From Pseudomonas sp. Irchel 3A7 (GTDB lineage Bacteria > Pseudomonadota > Gammaproteobacteria > Pseudomonadales > Pseudomonadaceae), in the NCBI RefSeq assembly GCF_900187565.1, contig NZ_FYED01000015.1:62001-126000 (forward strand): a stretch of DNA of 64,000 nucleotides. Reading direction: 5' to 3'. The position numbers were made by a program, and so were the translations under genes. The notes under the pieces are model-generated. The model had not been told where the DNA came from, searched no databases, and saw nothing but the letters and a program-made list of their open reading frames with translations. Below, piece after piece: positions 1 through 9,025 of the stretch. Numbering within the stretch: the first letter of the stretch is position 1; each line of letters begins with the position of its first letter.

Positions 1-1314
1 CTGGCCTTCGTTTTCGTCGGTCTGCTGGATTTTTCCGGTCCCGTGCAAACCCTGCTGCGCGAGTGGTTCGGCACGGGCCTGCGTTTGCCGCGCGTGCGTT
101 CCACGGGCGGGGTGATTCTGGTTCTGGTGCTGGTGTTTTATCCGTACGTTTACCTGCTGGCGCGTACCGCGTTCCTCGCTCAGGGCAAAGGCCTGATGGA
201 AGCCGCGCGGGTGCTGGGGCAATCGCCATGGCAGGCATTCTGGCGGGTGGCCATGCCCATGGCGCGTCCCGCCATCGGCGCTGGCGTGGCGTTGGCGCTG
301 ATGGAAACCCTGGCGGATTTTGGCGCGGTGTCGGTGTTCAACTTCGACACATTCACGACCGCGATCTACAAGACCTGGTACGGGTTTTTCAGTCTTTCCA
401 GCGCCGCACAACTGGCCAGCCTGTTATTGCTGGTGGTGATGGTGGTGCTGTACGGCGAGCGTCGTGCGCGCGGGGCCAATCGGGCGAGCAATGAACGGCC
501 ACGGGTCAAGGCGTTGTACCACTTGCATGGCATCAAAGCGTTGTTGGCCACGGGGTGGTGCGCTCTGGTGTTCGCCTGTGCCTTTGTCATTCCGGTGCTG
601 CAACTGTTGGTGTGGTTCTGGCAACGTGGGCGCTTCGATCTGGATGAGCGTTACAGCGGTTTGATTCTCCACACCCTGTACCTGGGCGCGCTGGCCGCGT
701 TGATCACCGTCAGTGTCGCGCTGATATTGGCATTTGCCCAACGCCTCGCGCCGACCCAAGGGATCCGCGCCGGGGTCAGTCTGGCCAATCTTGGCTACGC
801 CTTTCCCGGCTCGGTGCTGGCGGTATCGATCATGCTGGCGTTCAGTTACCTGGACCGCGAACTGGTGATCCCGCTCTCCGGCTGGCTCGGTGGCGCCGGC
901 AAACCACTGCTGCTGGGCAGTCTGTCGGCGTTGCTGCTGGCCTACCTGGTGCGCTTCATCGCCGTGGCTTACGGGCCGCTGGAAAGCAGTCTGGCGCGTA
1001 TACGGCCATCTTTGCCCGAAGCGGCACGTAGCCTTGGCGTCAGTGGGCCGCGACTGTTTTTCAAAGTGTATCTGCCGTTGTTGCTGCCTGGTTCGTTGAG
1101 CGCGGCGCTGCTGGTGTTCGTCGATGTGCTCAAGGAAATGCCCGCGACCCTGCTGATGCGCCCGTTTGGCTGGGACACACTGGCCGTGCGGATCTTCGAA
1201 ATGACCAGCGAGGGCGAGTGGGCGAGGGCGTCTTTGCCGGCACTGACCCTGGTTTTGGTCGGACTGCTACCGGTCATCGGATTGATACGACGTTCGGCGC
1301 ATCGAAACAGCTAG
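1..1314 (+). CDS. Fe(III)-type ABC transporter permease, fused two-domain (5' end outside window)
   Basis: This is the inner-membrane permease of a ferric-iron ABC importer of the FbpB/SfuB type. The reading frame is open from base 1, so the N-terminus is missing; 437 codons are visible before TAG. There are many hydrophobic segments and two ABC-permease EAA loops. The first starts AARVLGQSPWQAFWRVAMP (about residues 64-82 of the visible part) and the second AARSLGVSGPRLFFKVYLP (about 341-359), so two permease domains are fused, as in this family. The KEMPATLLMRPFGWDTLA stretch after the second loop is typical of FbpB-like permeases. In Pseudomonas such a permease lies just upstream of gcvT, as here. 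The binding protein and ATPase are not in the window. The substrate is inferred from family resemblance. Confidence 0.85.
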   Translation: MAFVFVGLLDFSGPVQTLLREWFGTGLRLPRVRSTGGVILVLVLVFYPYVYLLARTAFLAQGKGLMEAARVLGQSPWQAFWRVAMPMARPAIGAGVALALMETLADFGAVSVFNFDTFTTAIYKTWYGFFSLSSAAQLASLLLLVVMVVLYGERRARGANRASNERPRVKALYHLHGIKALLATGWCALVFACAFVIPVLQLLVWFWQRGRFDLDERYSGLILHTLYLGALAALITVSVALILAFAQRLAPTQGIRAGVSLANLGYAFPGSVLAVSIMLAFSYLDRELVIPLSGWLGGAGKPLLLGSLSALLLAYLVRFIAVAYGPLESSLARIRPSLPEAARSLGVSGPRLFFKVYLPLLLPGSLSAALLVFVDVLKEMPATLLMRPFGWDTLAVRIFEMTSEGEWARASLPALTLVLVGLLPVIGLIRRSAHRNS

Positions 1315-1470
1315 GTGTCAGTCCTACACCTTGCGGCTACAATGCGCGGCATTCGGTGCGGTCTGTCTGACAGACAAGGTAGTAGAAGTCGGCTGGAAGC
1401 CTTTTGTTTCAAGGCTTTTACTCGATAGAGCACTCGCCCGCACCTTCGCCACGCCCGGAAGGAGAAACCC

Positions 1471-2553
1471 ATGGGACAGCGTACGCCTCTGTATGACCTT
1501 CATCTCGCCCTCGGCGCGAAGATGGTCGATTTTGGCGGTTGGGATATGCCTCTGCATTACGGATCGCAGGTCGAGGAGCACCATGAGGTGCGCCGCGATT
1601 GCGGTGTTTTTGATGTATCCCACATGACCGTGATCGATGTCGACGGCCCCCAGGCCAAAGCCTGGTTGCAGCATTTGCTGGCCAATGATGTCGAGCGCCT
1701 GCACAGCTCCGGCCGCGCGTTGTACAGCACCATGCTCAACGAGCGCGGCGGCATCGTCGACGACATGATCGTCTACCGCCTGGACGATGGTTATCGTCTG
1801 GTGGTCAATGCTTCAACCCGCGATCAGGACATCGCATGGATGCAAGCCCATCTCGACGGCTTCGACGTGCAGCTCAGCGAACGCTCCGAGTTGGCGATGC
1901 TGGCGATTCAAGGCCCTCACGCCCGGCAAAAGGTTGCTGAATTGGTGACCCAGTCCCGCGGCAACCTGATCCAGCTGCTCAAACCCTTCGAAGGGCAGCC
2001 CGACGGTGACTGGTTCATCGCGCGCACCGGTTACACCGGTGAAGACGGTCTGGAAATCATCCTGCCGGCCGATCAGGCGCCGGGGTTTTTCAACGACCTG
2101 GTGGGCGCGGGTATCTCCCCGATCGGCCTGGGCGCGCGGGATACCTTGCGGGTCGAGGCCGGCATGAACCTGTACGGTCAGGATATTCATCAAGACGTTT
2201 CACCGCTGGCATCCAACATGGCCTGGAGCATTGCGTGGGAACCGGCCGCCCGCCAGTTCATCGGGCGCACCGCGCTGGAAGCCGAGCGCAGCGCTGGCGT
2301 ACAGCACAAACTGGTCGGTCTGGTCCTTGAGGAGCGTGGGGTTTTGCGCGCTCATCAAGTGGTCCGTATCGCCGATGTTGGCGAAGGAGAGATCACCAGT
2401 GGTAGTTTCTCTCCTACGCTTAGCAAGTCGATTGCACTGGCGCGCGTGCCGATGGCAACTGCCGACCGCGCGGAAGTGGAAATCCGTGGCAAGTGGTACC
2501 CGGTCCGAGTGGTCAAACCGACCTTCGTACGCCATGGCAAAACCTTGATCTAA
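1471..2553 (+). CDS. gcvT: Glycine cleavage system T protein (aminomethyltransferase)
   Basis: GcvT is the cytoplasmic aminomethyltransferase. It takes the aminomethyl group from lipoylated GcvH and forms 5,10-methylene-THF and ammonia. The 360-residue product has normal family length. It opens with the typical GcvT N-terminus (TPLYDLHLALGAKMVDFGGW, VFDVSHM at about 48-54) and contains the ARTGYTGEDGLEI signature (about residues 187-199) and GLGARDTLRVEAGM. The ATG at 1471 follows a strong AAGGAG at 1459. It is followed within 50 bp by gcvH and then by gcvP, so all three specific parts of the complex are encoded together. I saw no glycine-riboswitch core in the 156 bp upstream. Confidence 0.97.
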   Translation: MGQRTPLYDLHLALGAKMVDFGGWDMPLHYGSQVEEHHEVRRDCGVFDVSHMTVIDVDGPQAKAWLQHLLANDVERLHSSGRALYSTMLNERGGIVDDMIVYRLDDGYRLVVNASTRDQDIAWMQAHLDGFDVQLSERSELAMLAIQGPHARQKVAELVTQSRGNLIQLLKPFEGQPDGDWFIARTGYTGEDGLEIILPADQAPGFFNDLVGAGISPIGLGARDTLRVEAGMNLYGQDIHQDVSPLASNMAWSIAWEPAARQFIGRTALEAERSAGVQHKLVGLVLEERGVLRAHQVVRIADVGEGEITSGSFSPTLSKSIALARVPMATADRAEVEIRGKWYPVRVVKPTFVRHGKTLI

Positions 2554-2602
2554 CCTTTTCTGGCGGCAATCACCGCTGACAATATCCTTGAGGACACAGA
2601 AC

Positions 2603-2986
2603 ATGAGCGATATCCCTGCCGACCTGCGTTTTGCCGAAAGTCACGAATGGGCTCGCCTGGAAGCCGATGGCACCGTCACCGTGGGCATCAGCGATCACGC
2701 GCAGGAAGCGCTGGGTGATGTGGTGTTCGTCGAACTGACCGAAGTGGGTAAAACCTTCGCTGCCGGCGATCAATCCGGTGTAGTGGAGTCGGTTAAAGCG
2801 GCGTCCGACATCTATTCCCCGGTGTCCGGTGAAGTGATCGCGGTCAACGAAGACTTGAGCGCTTCGCCGGAACTGCTCAACAGCGACCCGTACGGCGCGT
2901 GGATCTTCAAGCTCAAGCCAAGCGACAAGGCTGAGCTGGACAAGCTGCTCGATGCGGCCGGATACAAGGCCGCCATCGGCGAATAA
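2603..2986 (+). CDS. gcvH: Glycine cleavage system H protein (lipoyl carrier)
   Basis: GcvH carries the aminomethyl intermediate on a lipoyl-lysine and shuttles it between GcvP, GcvT and the L protein. The product is 127 residues, the normal length. The lipoylation motif is ESVKAASD, with the modified lysine at K65. I chose the ATG at 2603 because a GAGGA sits 8-12 bases upstream; an in-frame TTG at 2588 would add five residues but lacks a ribosome site. A rho-independent terminator follows 18 bp after the stop. gcvT-gcvH is therefore probably one transcript, with gcvP reached by readthrough or its own promoter. Confidence 0.97.
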   Translation: MSDIPADLRFAESHEWARLEADGTVTVGISDHAQEALGDVVFVELTEVGKTFAAGDQSGVVESVKAASDIYSPVSGEVIAVNEDLSASPELLNSDPYGAWIFKLKPSDKAELDKLLDAAGYKAAIGE

Positions 2987-3003
2987 GCTTTAAGCGTCAT
3001 CCC

Positions 3004-3030
3004 AAAGCCCCGACCTGTCGGGGCTTTTTT
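3004..3030 (+). terminator. Rho-independent terminator after gcvH
   Basis: An AAAGCCCCGAC stem, short loop and GTCGGGGCTTTTTT arm form a GC-rich hairpin ending in six T. It lies between gcvH and gcvP, which suggests partial uncoupling of gcvP from gcvTH. Confidence 0.85.
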
Positions 3031-3049
3031 GTCTGCCCGGTTCCCCCTT

Positions 3050-3153
3050 GTGGGAGCGAGCCGGCTCCGGGCGGCGTTCCGACGAATACGGCTTAACATG
3101 TGACATTGATTTCGACTGACCCACCGCTTTCGCGAGCAGGCTCGCTCCCACAA
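3050..3153. repeat. REP doublet (type A, left half diverged)
   Basis: The right half is intact (gcgagcaggctcgctcccac). The left half starts gtgggagcgagcc and then diverges (ggctccgggcggcg). The spacer keeps the conserved 'ttcgactgac' segment. It sits in the gcvH-gcvP gap just after the terminator. Confidence 0.8.
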
Positions 3154-3253
3154 GGGAATCAGGTTTTCCTGCAGGTTCGCTGTTGGCAGTGACTGCTATG
3201 CTGGTTTGACCGTGTTGCATCGACGTTGAGCGCCAGTCAAGAGAGAGCCCGTC

Positions 3254-6127
3254 ATGTCCCAGTTGCCGTCCTTGAGCCAATTACGCGACCCCAATGCCTT
3301 TCTTCGCCGCCACCTCGGGCCGGATACCGCCGAGCAGCAGGCCATGCTCGACAGTCTCGGCCTCGGTAGCCGGGTCGAGCTGATCGAGCAGACAGTGCCA
3401 CCGGGGATTCGCCTGAACCGGCCGCTGGATTTGCCGCCGGCCCTCGACGAAGAGGCCGCGTTGGCCAAGCTGCGAGGCTACGCCGAACAGAACCAGGTCT
3501 GGACCAGCCTGATCGGCATGGGGTATCACGGCACACTCACGCCGGCTGTCATCCTGCGCAATGTGCTGGAAAATCCCGGTTGGTACACCGCGTACACACC
3601 CTATCAACCGGAAATCGCCCAGGGGCGGCTCGAAGCACTACTGAATTTCCAGCAATTGACCATCGACCTGACCGGGCTGGAGCTGGCCAATGCCTCGCTG
3701 CTGGATGAAGCTACCGCGGCGGCGGAAGCCATGGCCCTGGCCAAACGGGTGGCCAAGTCGAAAAGCAATGTGTTCTTTGTCGATGAAAACTGCCATCCAC
3801 AGACCATTTCCGTGGTGCAGACCCGCGCCGAAGGCTTCGGCTTCGAGTTGATCATCGACGCTGTGGATAACTTGAAGCAGCACCAGGTGTTCGGCGCGCT
3901 GCTGCAATATCCCGACACTCATGGCGAGATCCGCGACCTGCGTCCGTTGATCGATCATCTGCACGCCCAGCAGGCGCTGGCCTGTGTGGCGGCTGATCTG
4001 CTGAGCCTGCTGCTGTTGACGCCGCCTGGGGAGTGGGGGGCAGATGTGGTGTTCGGTTCTTCCCAGCGCTTCGGCGTGCCCATGGGCTATGGCGGGCCGC
4101 ATGCGGCGTTTTTTGCCAGTCGCGACGAGTACAAACGGGCGATTCCCGGGCGGATCATCGGCGTGTCGAAAGATGCACGCGGCAACGTTGCCCTGCGCAT
4201 GGCCCTGCAAACCCGTGAGCAACATATTCGCCGTGAAAAAGCCAACTCGAACATCTGTACCGCGCAAGTGCTGCTGGCCAACATCGCCAGTTTCTATGCG
4301 GTCTACCACGGCCCGGAAGGGCTCAAGCGCATAGCCCAGCGCGTGCACCGACTGACCTGCATCCTCGCCGCGGGCCTTGAACGCAAGGGCATCACGCGCC
4401 TCAACCGGCATTTCTTCGACACCCTGACCCTGGAAGTCGGCGGCACCCAGACCGCGATCATCGAGAGCGCCCAGGCCGCGCAGGTCAATTTGCGCATTCT
4501 GGGACGCGGGCAATTGGGCTTGAGCCTTGACGAAACCTGCGACGAATCCACCGTAGCCAAGCTGTTCGATGTATTCCTGGGAGCCGATCATGGGCTGAGC
4601 GTCGATGAACTCGATGCCGAGGCGCTGGCTCCCGGTATTCCGAGCCCTTTGCAAAGAACCACCCCCTATCTGCGCCATCCGGTGTTCAACGCCCACCACA
4701 GCGAAACCGAGATGCTGCGCTACCTCAAGCAGCTGGAAAACAAGGACCTGGCACTTAATCAGTCGATGATCCCGCTGGGCTCTTGCACCATGAAACTCAA
4801 TGCCACCAGCGAGATGATCCCGATTACCTGGCCGCAGTTCGCCAATCTGCATCCATTCGCACCGAAAGAGCAGGCGGTCGGTTATTCATTGATGATCGAA
4901 GAACTGGAGCGCTGGCTCTGCGCGATCACTGGTTTCGATGCAATCTGCATGCAGCCCAATTCCGGTGCCCAGGGCGAGTACGCGGGGCTGCTGGCGATCC
5001 GCAAATATCATGAGAGCCGTCAGCAGGGCGGGCGGGATGTCTGCCTGATCCCGTCTTCGGCCCACGGCACCAACCCGGCCTCGGCGCAGATGGCCGGGAT
5101 GCGTGTGGTGATTGTCGAATGTGACGAAGCAGGCAACGTCGACCTGGATGACCTGAAAGAAAAGGCCGCCGAAGCCGGCGACAAGCTCTCCTGCCTGATG
5201 GCCACCTATCCGTCGACCCACGGCGTGTACGAGGAAGGCATCAGCGAGATCTGCGAAGTTATCCACAGCCATGGCGGCCAGGTCTACATGGACGGCGCCA
5301 ACCTCAATGCCCAGGTCGGGCTGGCGCGGCCGGCGGACATTGGCGCCGATGTGTCCCACATGAACTTGCACAAAACCTTCTGCATTCCCCATGGCGGTGG
5401 CGGGCCGGGCATGGGGCCGATTGGCGTACGTGCGCACCTGGCGCCGTTCGTGGCCAATCACCCGGTGGTGCCGATCGAGGGGCCGCTGGCGCAGAACGGT
5501 GCCGTCAGTGCCGCGCCCTGGGGCAGCGCGAGCATCTTGCCGATCAGCTGGATGTACATCGCCATGATGGGCCCTCAACTGGCCGACGCCAGCGAAGTGG
5601 CGATCCTCGCCGCGAATTACCTGGCCCGGCACTTGTCCGGGGCGTTCCCGGTGCTCTACACCGGGCGCAACGAGCGGGTGGCCCACGAATGTATTCTCGA
5701 TTTGCGACCGCTCAAGACGTTGACCGGCATCAGCGAGGAAGACGTCGCCAAGCGCCTGATGGACTATGGCTTCCATGCACCGACCATGTCGTTCCCCGTG
5801 CCGGGCACGTTGATGGTCGAACCGACCGAAAGTGAATCGAAAGCGGAACTGGATCGCTTCATCGGTGCAATGCTGAGCATCCGCGCGGAAATCACCGAGG
5901 TGCAGAACGGCAACTGGCCGGCCGAGGACAACCCGCTCAAACGAGCGCCGCATACCTTGGCCGATATCACCGGGATTTGGGAACGTCCCTATAGCATCGA
6001 ACAAGGCGTGACGCCGGATGCTCACACCAAGGCCCACAAGTACTGGCCGGCGGTGAACCGGGTGGACAATGTGTATGGCGACCGGAATCTGTTTTGTGCC
6101 TGTGTGCCGCTGGACGAGTACCGCTGA
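3254..6127 (+). CDS. gcvP: Glycine dehydrogenase (decarboxylating), P protein
   Basis: GcvP is the PLP-dependent decarboxylase that starts glycine cleavage: it releases CO2 and loads the aminomethyl group onto lipoyl-GcvH. The product is 957 residues, the size of the single-chain (alpha-beta fused) form. The N-terminal half begins with the typical DPNAFLRRHLGPD. The C-terminal half holds the PLP lysine K707 in NLHKTFCIPHGGGGPGMGP. SAHGTNPASAQM and the SMIPLGSCTMKLNATSEM segment are also typical. ATG 3254 has only a weak purine-rich site (AAGAGAGAGCC). It lies 267 bp after gcvH, across a terminator and a REP doublet. Confidence 0.97.
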   Translation: MSQLPSLSQLRDPNAFLRRHLGPDTAEQQAMLDSLGLGSRVELIEQTVPPGIRLNRPLDLPPALDEEAALAKLRGYAEQNQVWTSLIGMGYHGTLTPAVILRNVLENPGWYTAYTPYQPEIAQGRLEALLNFQQLTIDLTGLELANASLLDEATAAAEAMALAKRVAKSKSNVFFVDENCHPQTISVVQTRAEGFGFELIIDAVDNLKQHQVFGALLQYPDTHGEIRDLRPLIDHLHAQQALACVAADLLSLLLLTPPGEWGADVVFGSSQRFGVPMGYGGPHAAFFASRDEYKRAIPGRIIGVSKDARGNVALRMALQTREQHIRREKANSNICTAQVLLANIASFYAVYHGPEGLKRIAQRVHRLTCILAAGLERKGITRLNRHFFDTLTLEVGGTQTAIIESAQAAQVNLRILGRGQLGLSLDETCDESTVAKLFDVFLGADHGLSVDELDAEALAPGIPSPLQRTTPYLRHPVFNAHHSETEMLRYLKQLENKDLALNQSMIPLGSCTMKLNATSEMIPITWPQFANLHPFAPKEQAVGYSLMIEELERWLCAITGFDAICMQPNSGAQGEYAGLLAIRKYHESRQQGGRDVCLIPSSAHGTNPASAQMAGMRVVIVECDEAGNVDLDDLKEKAAEAGDKLSCLMATYPSTHGVYEEGISEICEVIHSHGGQVYMDGANLNAQVGLARPADIGADVSHMNLHKTFCIPHGGGGPGMGPIGVRAHLAPFVANHPVVPIEGPLAQNGAVSAAPWGSASILPISWMYIAMMGPQLADASEVAILAANYLARHLSGAFPVLYTGRNERVAHECILDLRPLKTLTGISEEDVAKRLMDYGFHAPTMSFPVPGTLMVEPTESESKAELDRFIGAMLSIRAEITEVQNGNWPAEDNPLKRAPHTLADITGIWERPYSIEQGVTPDAHTKAHKYWPAVNRVDNVYGDRNLFCACVPLDEYR

Positions 6128-6148
6128 GACTTCTGGCTACGCATAACC

Positions 6149-6243
6149 CCTGTGGGAGCGAGCCTGCTCGCGAAAGCGGTGTAGCAGTCACGATGATTTC
6201 GACTGACCTATCGCCTTCGCGAGCAGGCTCGCTCCCACAGGGG
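6149..6243. repeat. REP doublet (type A)
   Basis: Two inverted halves, tgtgggagcgagcctgctcg and cgagcaggctcgctcccaca, flank a spacer containing 'cagtcacgatgatttcgactg'. It lies between gcvP and the convergent DUF2388 gene. Confidence 0.9.
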
Positions 6244-6258
6244 ATTTCTGCATGCCAA

Positions 6259-6289
6259 TAAAAATGCCGCTCAAGTGAGCGGCATTTTC
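6259..6289. terminator. Bidirectional terminator between gcvP and the DUF2388 gene
   Basis: The hairpin aaaaaTGCCGCTCaagtGAGCGGCAtttt has A and T tracts on both sides, so it can serve both convergent transcripts. Confidence 0.85.
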
Positions 6290-6304
6290 TGTTTGGCTGC
6301 AAAG

Positions 6305-6622
6305 TTATTCCGAAGCCACGGCATTCTTCGCCAGGATCGCATTCGCCAGTTCCATGTCCGTGGCCTGCAGGCCCGGGTTGTCGGCGCGGACTTTCTGCAT
6401 CGCAGCTTCGAGATACGGGCCGCGGATGCCGCCGTCACTGGCGACGAAACTGCCGGCATCGTCCTGGGCAGCGACGATCAGCTTGTGATCCTTGAAGGTC
6501 AGGTAGGTCGAACCGGTGGTTGCACCGGAAGTAAGAACGTTACGCCAAAAGCTATCAGCCATCGCCGAGCCGACAGGCAGGGACAACAGGGCGATGGTAG
6601 CGACAGCAAGTTTGAGACGCAT
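6305..6622 (-). CDS. DUF2388 (TIGR02448-type) small secreted protein
   Basis: This is a 105-residue protein of unknown function. Residues 1-22 form a clear signal peptide (MRLKLAVATIALLSLPVGSA, then MADSF), so the mature protein of about 83 residues is probably periplasmic. The mature part contains TSGATTGSTYLTFKDHKLIV and an alanine-rich C-terminal helix; it has no cysteines. I chose ATG at 6622 over a longer frame because the signal peptide starts there and a GGAG lies about 9 bases upstream. It follows the GspE-like gene on the same strand after 72 bp and may be cotranscribed. The family assignment is by resemblance to small Pseudomonas proteins found at this locus. Confidence 0.8.
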   Translation of the reverse strand: MRLKLAVATIALLSLPVGSAMADSFWRNVLTSGATTGSTYLTFKDHKLIVAAQDDAGSFVASDGGIRGPYLEAAMQKVRADNPGLQATDMELANAILAKNAVASE

Positions 6623-6694
6623 AGAAGGTAACTCCACTGGATAAACTACCGCCTTTGATAGCGATTCCCCCAATCGAGTTCCATTGCCGCTTAC

Positions 6695-8479
6695 CTACTT
6701 CTGCTCGCTCTGCGGCGTCACGCGCAGGACCTCCTCGACCGTGGTCAAGCCGGCCGCCACCTTCTGTGCGCCCGACAGGCGCAAGCTGCGCATGCCTTCC
6801 TTGAATGCCTGACGCCGCACCGCCAGTAAATCGGTGTCGGGACTGATCAGCGCTTTCAGACCGTCGGTCAATTGCATGATTTCGTACACCCCGGCGCGGC
6901 CGTGATAGCCGGTGTCGCGGCATTCCAGGCAGCCGATGGCGCGTTGAGCGTTGGTGGGCAGGGGGGCTTGCCAGGGCCGGGTCAGTGTTTGCCAGTCTTC
7001 TTCCCCCAGGGTGTTCGGAGCCTTGCAATGCGGGCACAAGGTTCGCACCAGCCGCTGGGCCATGACCCCGAGCACCGTGGCCTTGATCAGGTAATGCGGC
7101 ACGCCCAGTTCCAGCAGGCGGCTGATGGCGCTCGGCGCATCGTTGGTGTGCAGCGTCGACAGCACCAGGTGACCGGTGAGGGCGGCCTGGATCGCCATCT
7201 CGGCGGTTTCGAGGTCGCGGATCTCGCCAATCATGATGATGTCGGGGTCTTGTCGCATCAGTGCGCGCACTCCGGAAGCGAAGGTCAGGTCGATGTTGTG
7301 CTGGACCTGCATCTGGTTGAACGCCGGCTCGACCATTTCAATCGGGTCTTCGATGGTGCAGAGGTTGACCTCCGGCGTCGCCAGTTTCTTCAGTGTGGTG
7401 TACAGCGTGGTGGTCTTGCCGGAACCGGTCGGCCCCGTGACCAGAATGATGCCGTTGGGTTGACGGGTCATGTCCTGCCAGCGCCGCAGGTCATCGGCTG
7501 AAAACCCCAGCTGATCGAAGTCCTTGAGCAACACCTCCGGGTCGAAGATCCGCATGACCATTTTTTCGCCGAAGGCAGTCGGCAGGGTCGACAGCCGCAG
7601 CTCCACTTCGCCGCCATCCGGGGTCTTGGTCTTGACCCTGCCATCCTGGGGTTTGCGTTTCTCCGCGACGTTCATCCGCCCCAGGCTTTTCAGGCGGCTG
7701 ACGATGGCCATGGTGACTTGCGGCGGGAATTGGTAGACGTTGTGCAGCACGCCGTCGATGCGAAAGCGCACCGTGCCTTGTTCGCGCCGGGGTTCAATGT
7801 GGATATCGCTGGCGCGCTGCTGGAAGGCGTACTGGAACAGCCAGTCGACGATGTTGACGATATGCGCGTCGTTGGCATCCGGCTCCTGATCGCTGGCGCC
7901 GAGATTGAGTAACTGTTCGAAATTGCCCAGGGTGCTGGTCTGCTGATCGGCGTTGCTCGCCCCCGTAACCGATTTGGCCAGGCGGAAGAACTCCACGCTG
8001 AAACGCTGGATATCCACCGGGTTGGCCACTACACGCTTGATCGGCAGTTTCAGTACGTGCGTCAAGTCGGCTTCCCAGCCGTTGACGTAGGGCTGGGCGC
8101 TCGCCACCGTCACGGCGTCGCGGTCGATGGAGACCGCGAGAATCTTGTGGCGCTGGGCGAAGGCGTAGGACATCAGCGGTGTCACGGCCGCGACGTTGAT
8201 TTTCAGCGGGTCGATACGCAGGTAAGGCTGACCAGCCTGTTGGGACAGCCACAGGGTCAGGTTTTCCAGGTCCAGGTGCTTGCCGGGACGACTGAGGTCG
8301 TTCAGCTGTTGGCTGGCGATGAACTCCAGGGGGTGCATCTGGCCATGAGCGGCGTGGCGGCGACGGGCATTGAGCGCCTGTTCGGCCGAGTCCTGGCTGA
8401 TGAAGCCCTGGGCGACCAGCTCACGCAGCACATCATTGAGATCCAGCCAGCGGTCCTGAAGGGCGAGTTGAACGGACAT
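6695..8479 (-). CDS. GspE/PulE-family secretion ATPase (orphan)
   Basis: This is a cytoplasmic hexameric ATPase of the type II secretion/type IV pilus assembly family, 594 residues. The N-terminal about 150 residues resemble the GspE/PilB N-domain. The C-terminal ATPase has Walker A GPTGSGKTT with K355, an Asp-box segment CTIEDPIE, Walker B DIIMIGEIRD and a tetracysteine zinc motif (CPHC ... CLEC). ATG at 8479 follows GGAGCCCGC; an upstream in-frame extension is not supported. No other secretion or pilus genes are in the window, so it is an orphan. Its partner system cannot be told from here; it corresponds in position to the uncharacterised 'probable secretion ATPase' next to gcv in other pseudomonads. 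Confidence 0.9.
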   Translation of the reverse strand: MSVQLALQDRWLDLNDVLRELVAQGFISQDSAEQALNARRRHAAHGQMHPLEFIASQQLNDLSRPGKHLDLENLTLWLSQQAGQPYLRIDPLKINVAAVTPLMSYAFAQRHKILAVSIDRDAVTVASAQPYVNGWEADLTHVLKLPIKRVVANPVDIQRFSVEFFRLAKSVTGASNADQQTSTLGNFEQLLNLGASDQEPDANDAHIVNIVDWLFQYAFQQRASDIHIEPRREQGTVRFRIDGVLHNVYQFPPQVTMAIVSRLKSLGRMNVAEKRKPQDGRVKTKTPDGGEVELRLSTLPTAFGEKMVMRIFDPEVLLKDFDQLGFSADDLRRWQDMTRQPNGIILVTGPTGSGKTTTLYTTLKKLATPEVNLCTIEDPIEMVEPAFNQMQVQHNIDLTFASGVRALMRQDPDIIMIGEIRDLETAEMAIQAALTGHLVLSTLHTNDAPSAISRLLELGVPHYLIKATVLGVMAQRLVRTLCPHCKAPNTLGEEDWQTLTRPWQAPLPTNAQRAIGCLECRDTGYHGRAGVYEIMQLTDGLKALISPDTDLLAVRRQAFKEGMRSLRLSGAQKVAAGLTTVEEVLRVTPQSEQK

Positions 8480-8569
8480 GCGGGCTCCTTTTGAACAACA
8501 GTGCGCAAAGGATAGTCGTGGCGCCACAGACCGTTGGGCCACTACCCGACGAAGCCGTATCGGTTTTTT

Positions 8570-8899
8570 TCAGCCGGTTGCCTGAGCGGCTTCAACCCAG
8601 GCAGGGTCGGCACTTTGCAGATCCACCGAGCAGATGCTGATCAGGTTGCGAAGTTTTTCTGCGATCACTTGGGCGCGGTGCCAGCTCAGTCCGTCGATGA
8701 CCACCTCGATGGCCAGCAAATCGTCCTGGCGCTGCACGTGCACCTCATCCGGCGTCAAGCACTGCAAGGCGAACAGGTTGAGCGCGCGGCACAGCAGGTC
8801 GGGCTCGGCTTCGGCCAGTAATTGGTAGCGCACGCGGGAGTGAACGTTACTGACATTCCAGACATCGGCGCGGGTGTTCACGGCTTCCAGGTGCGGCAT
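8570..8899 (-). CDS. Small ACT-like hypothetical protein
   Basis: This is a 109-residue acidic protein that I do not recognise by name. The pattern from about residue 20 (RVRYQLLAEAEPDLLCRALNL, then VHVQRQDDLLAIEVVIDGLS, then AEKLRNLISICSVDL) reads as beta-alpha-beta-beta-alpha-beta, like a small ACT domain such as the acetolactate synthase regulatory subunit. That is inference only. ATG 8899 has GGAGAACAACC upstream. It is divergent from the Lrp/AsnC gene (127 bp gap), a layout common for a regulator and its target. It is 90 bp upstream of the GspE-like gene on the same strand. Confidence 0.7.
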   Translation of the reverse strand: MPHLEAVNTRADVWNVSNVHSRVRYQLLAEAEPDLLCRALNLFALQCLTPDEVHVQRQDDLLAIEVVIDGLSWHRAQVIAEKLRNLISICSVDLQSADPAWVEAAQATG

Positions 8900-9025
8900 G
8901 GTTGTTCTCCATCATCAATGGAGAAATTTTTACATTTGGTGGCGGGTATTTCTTATCTATGATGGGCTGAATCACGGTTCAATCGAATCGTATGATTCAT
9001 AAAATCATCTTTCAAAGGTTTTTCT

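Noticed and set aside
1315..1470. Possible glycine riboswitch before gcvT
   Set aside because: The conserved core and tandem aptamer features are not visible in this 156-bp gap.
4886..6037. 383-codon open frame on the - strand
   Set aside because: It is antisense to gcvP and histidine/arginine-rich without a fold pattern, as expected for a shadow frame.
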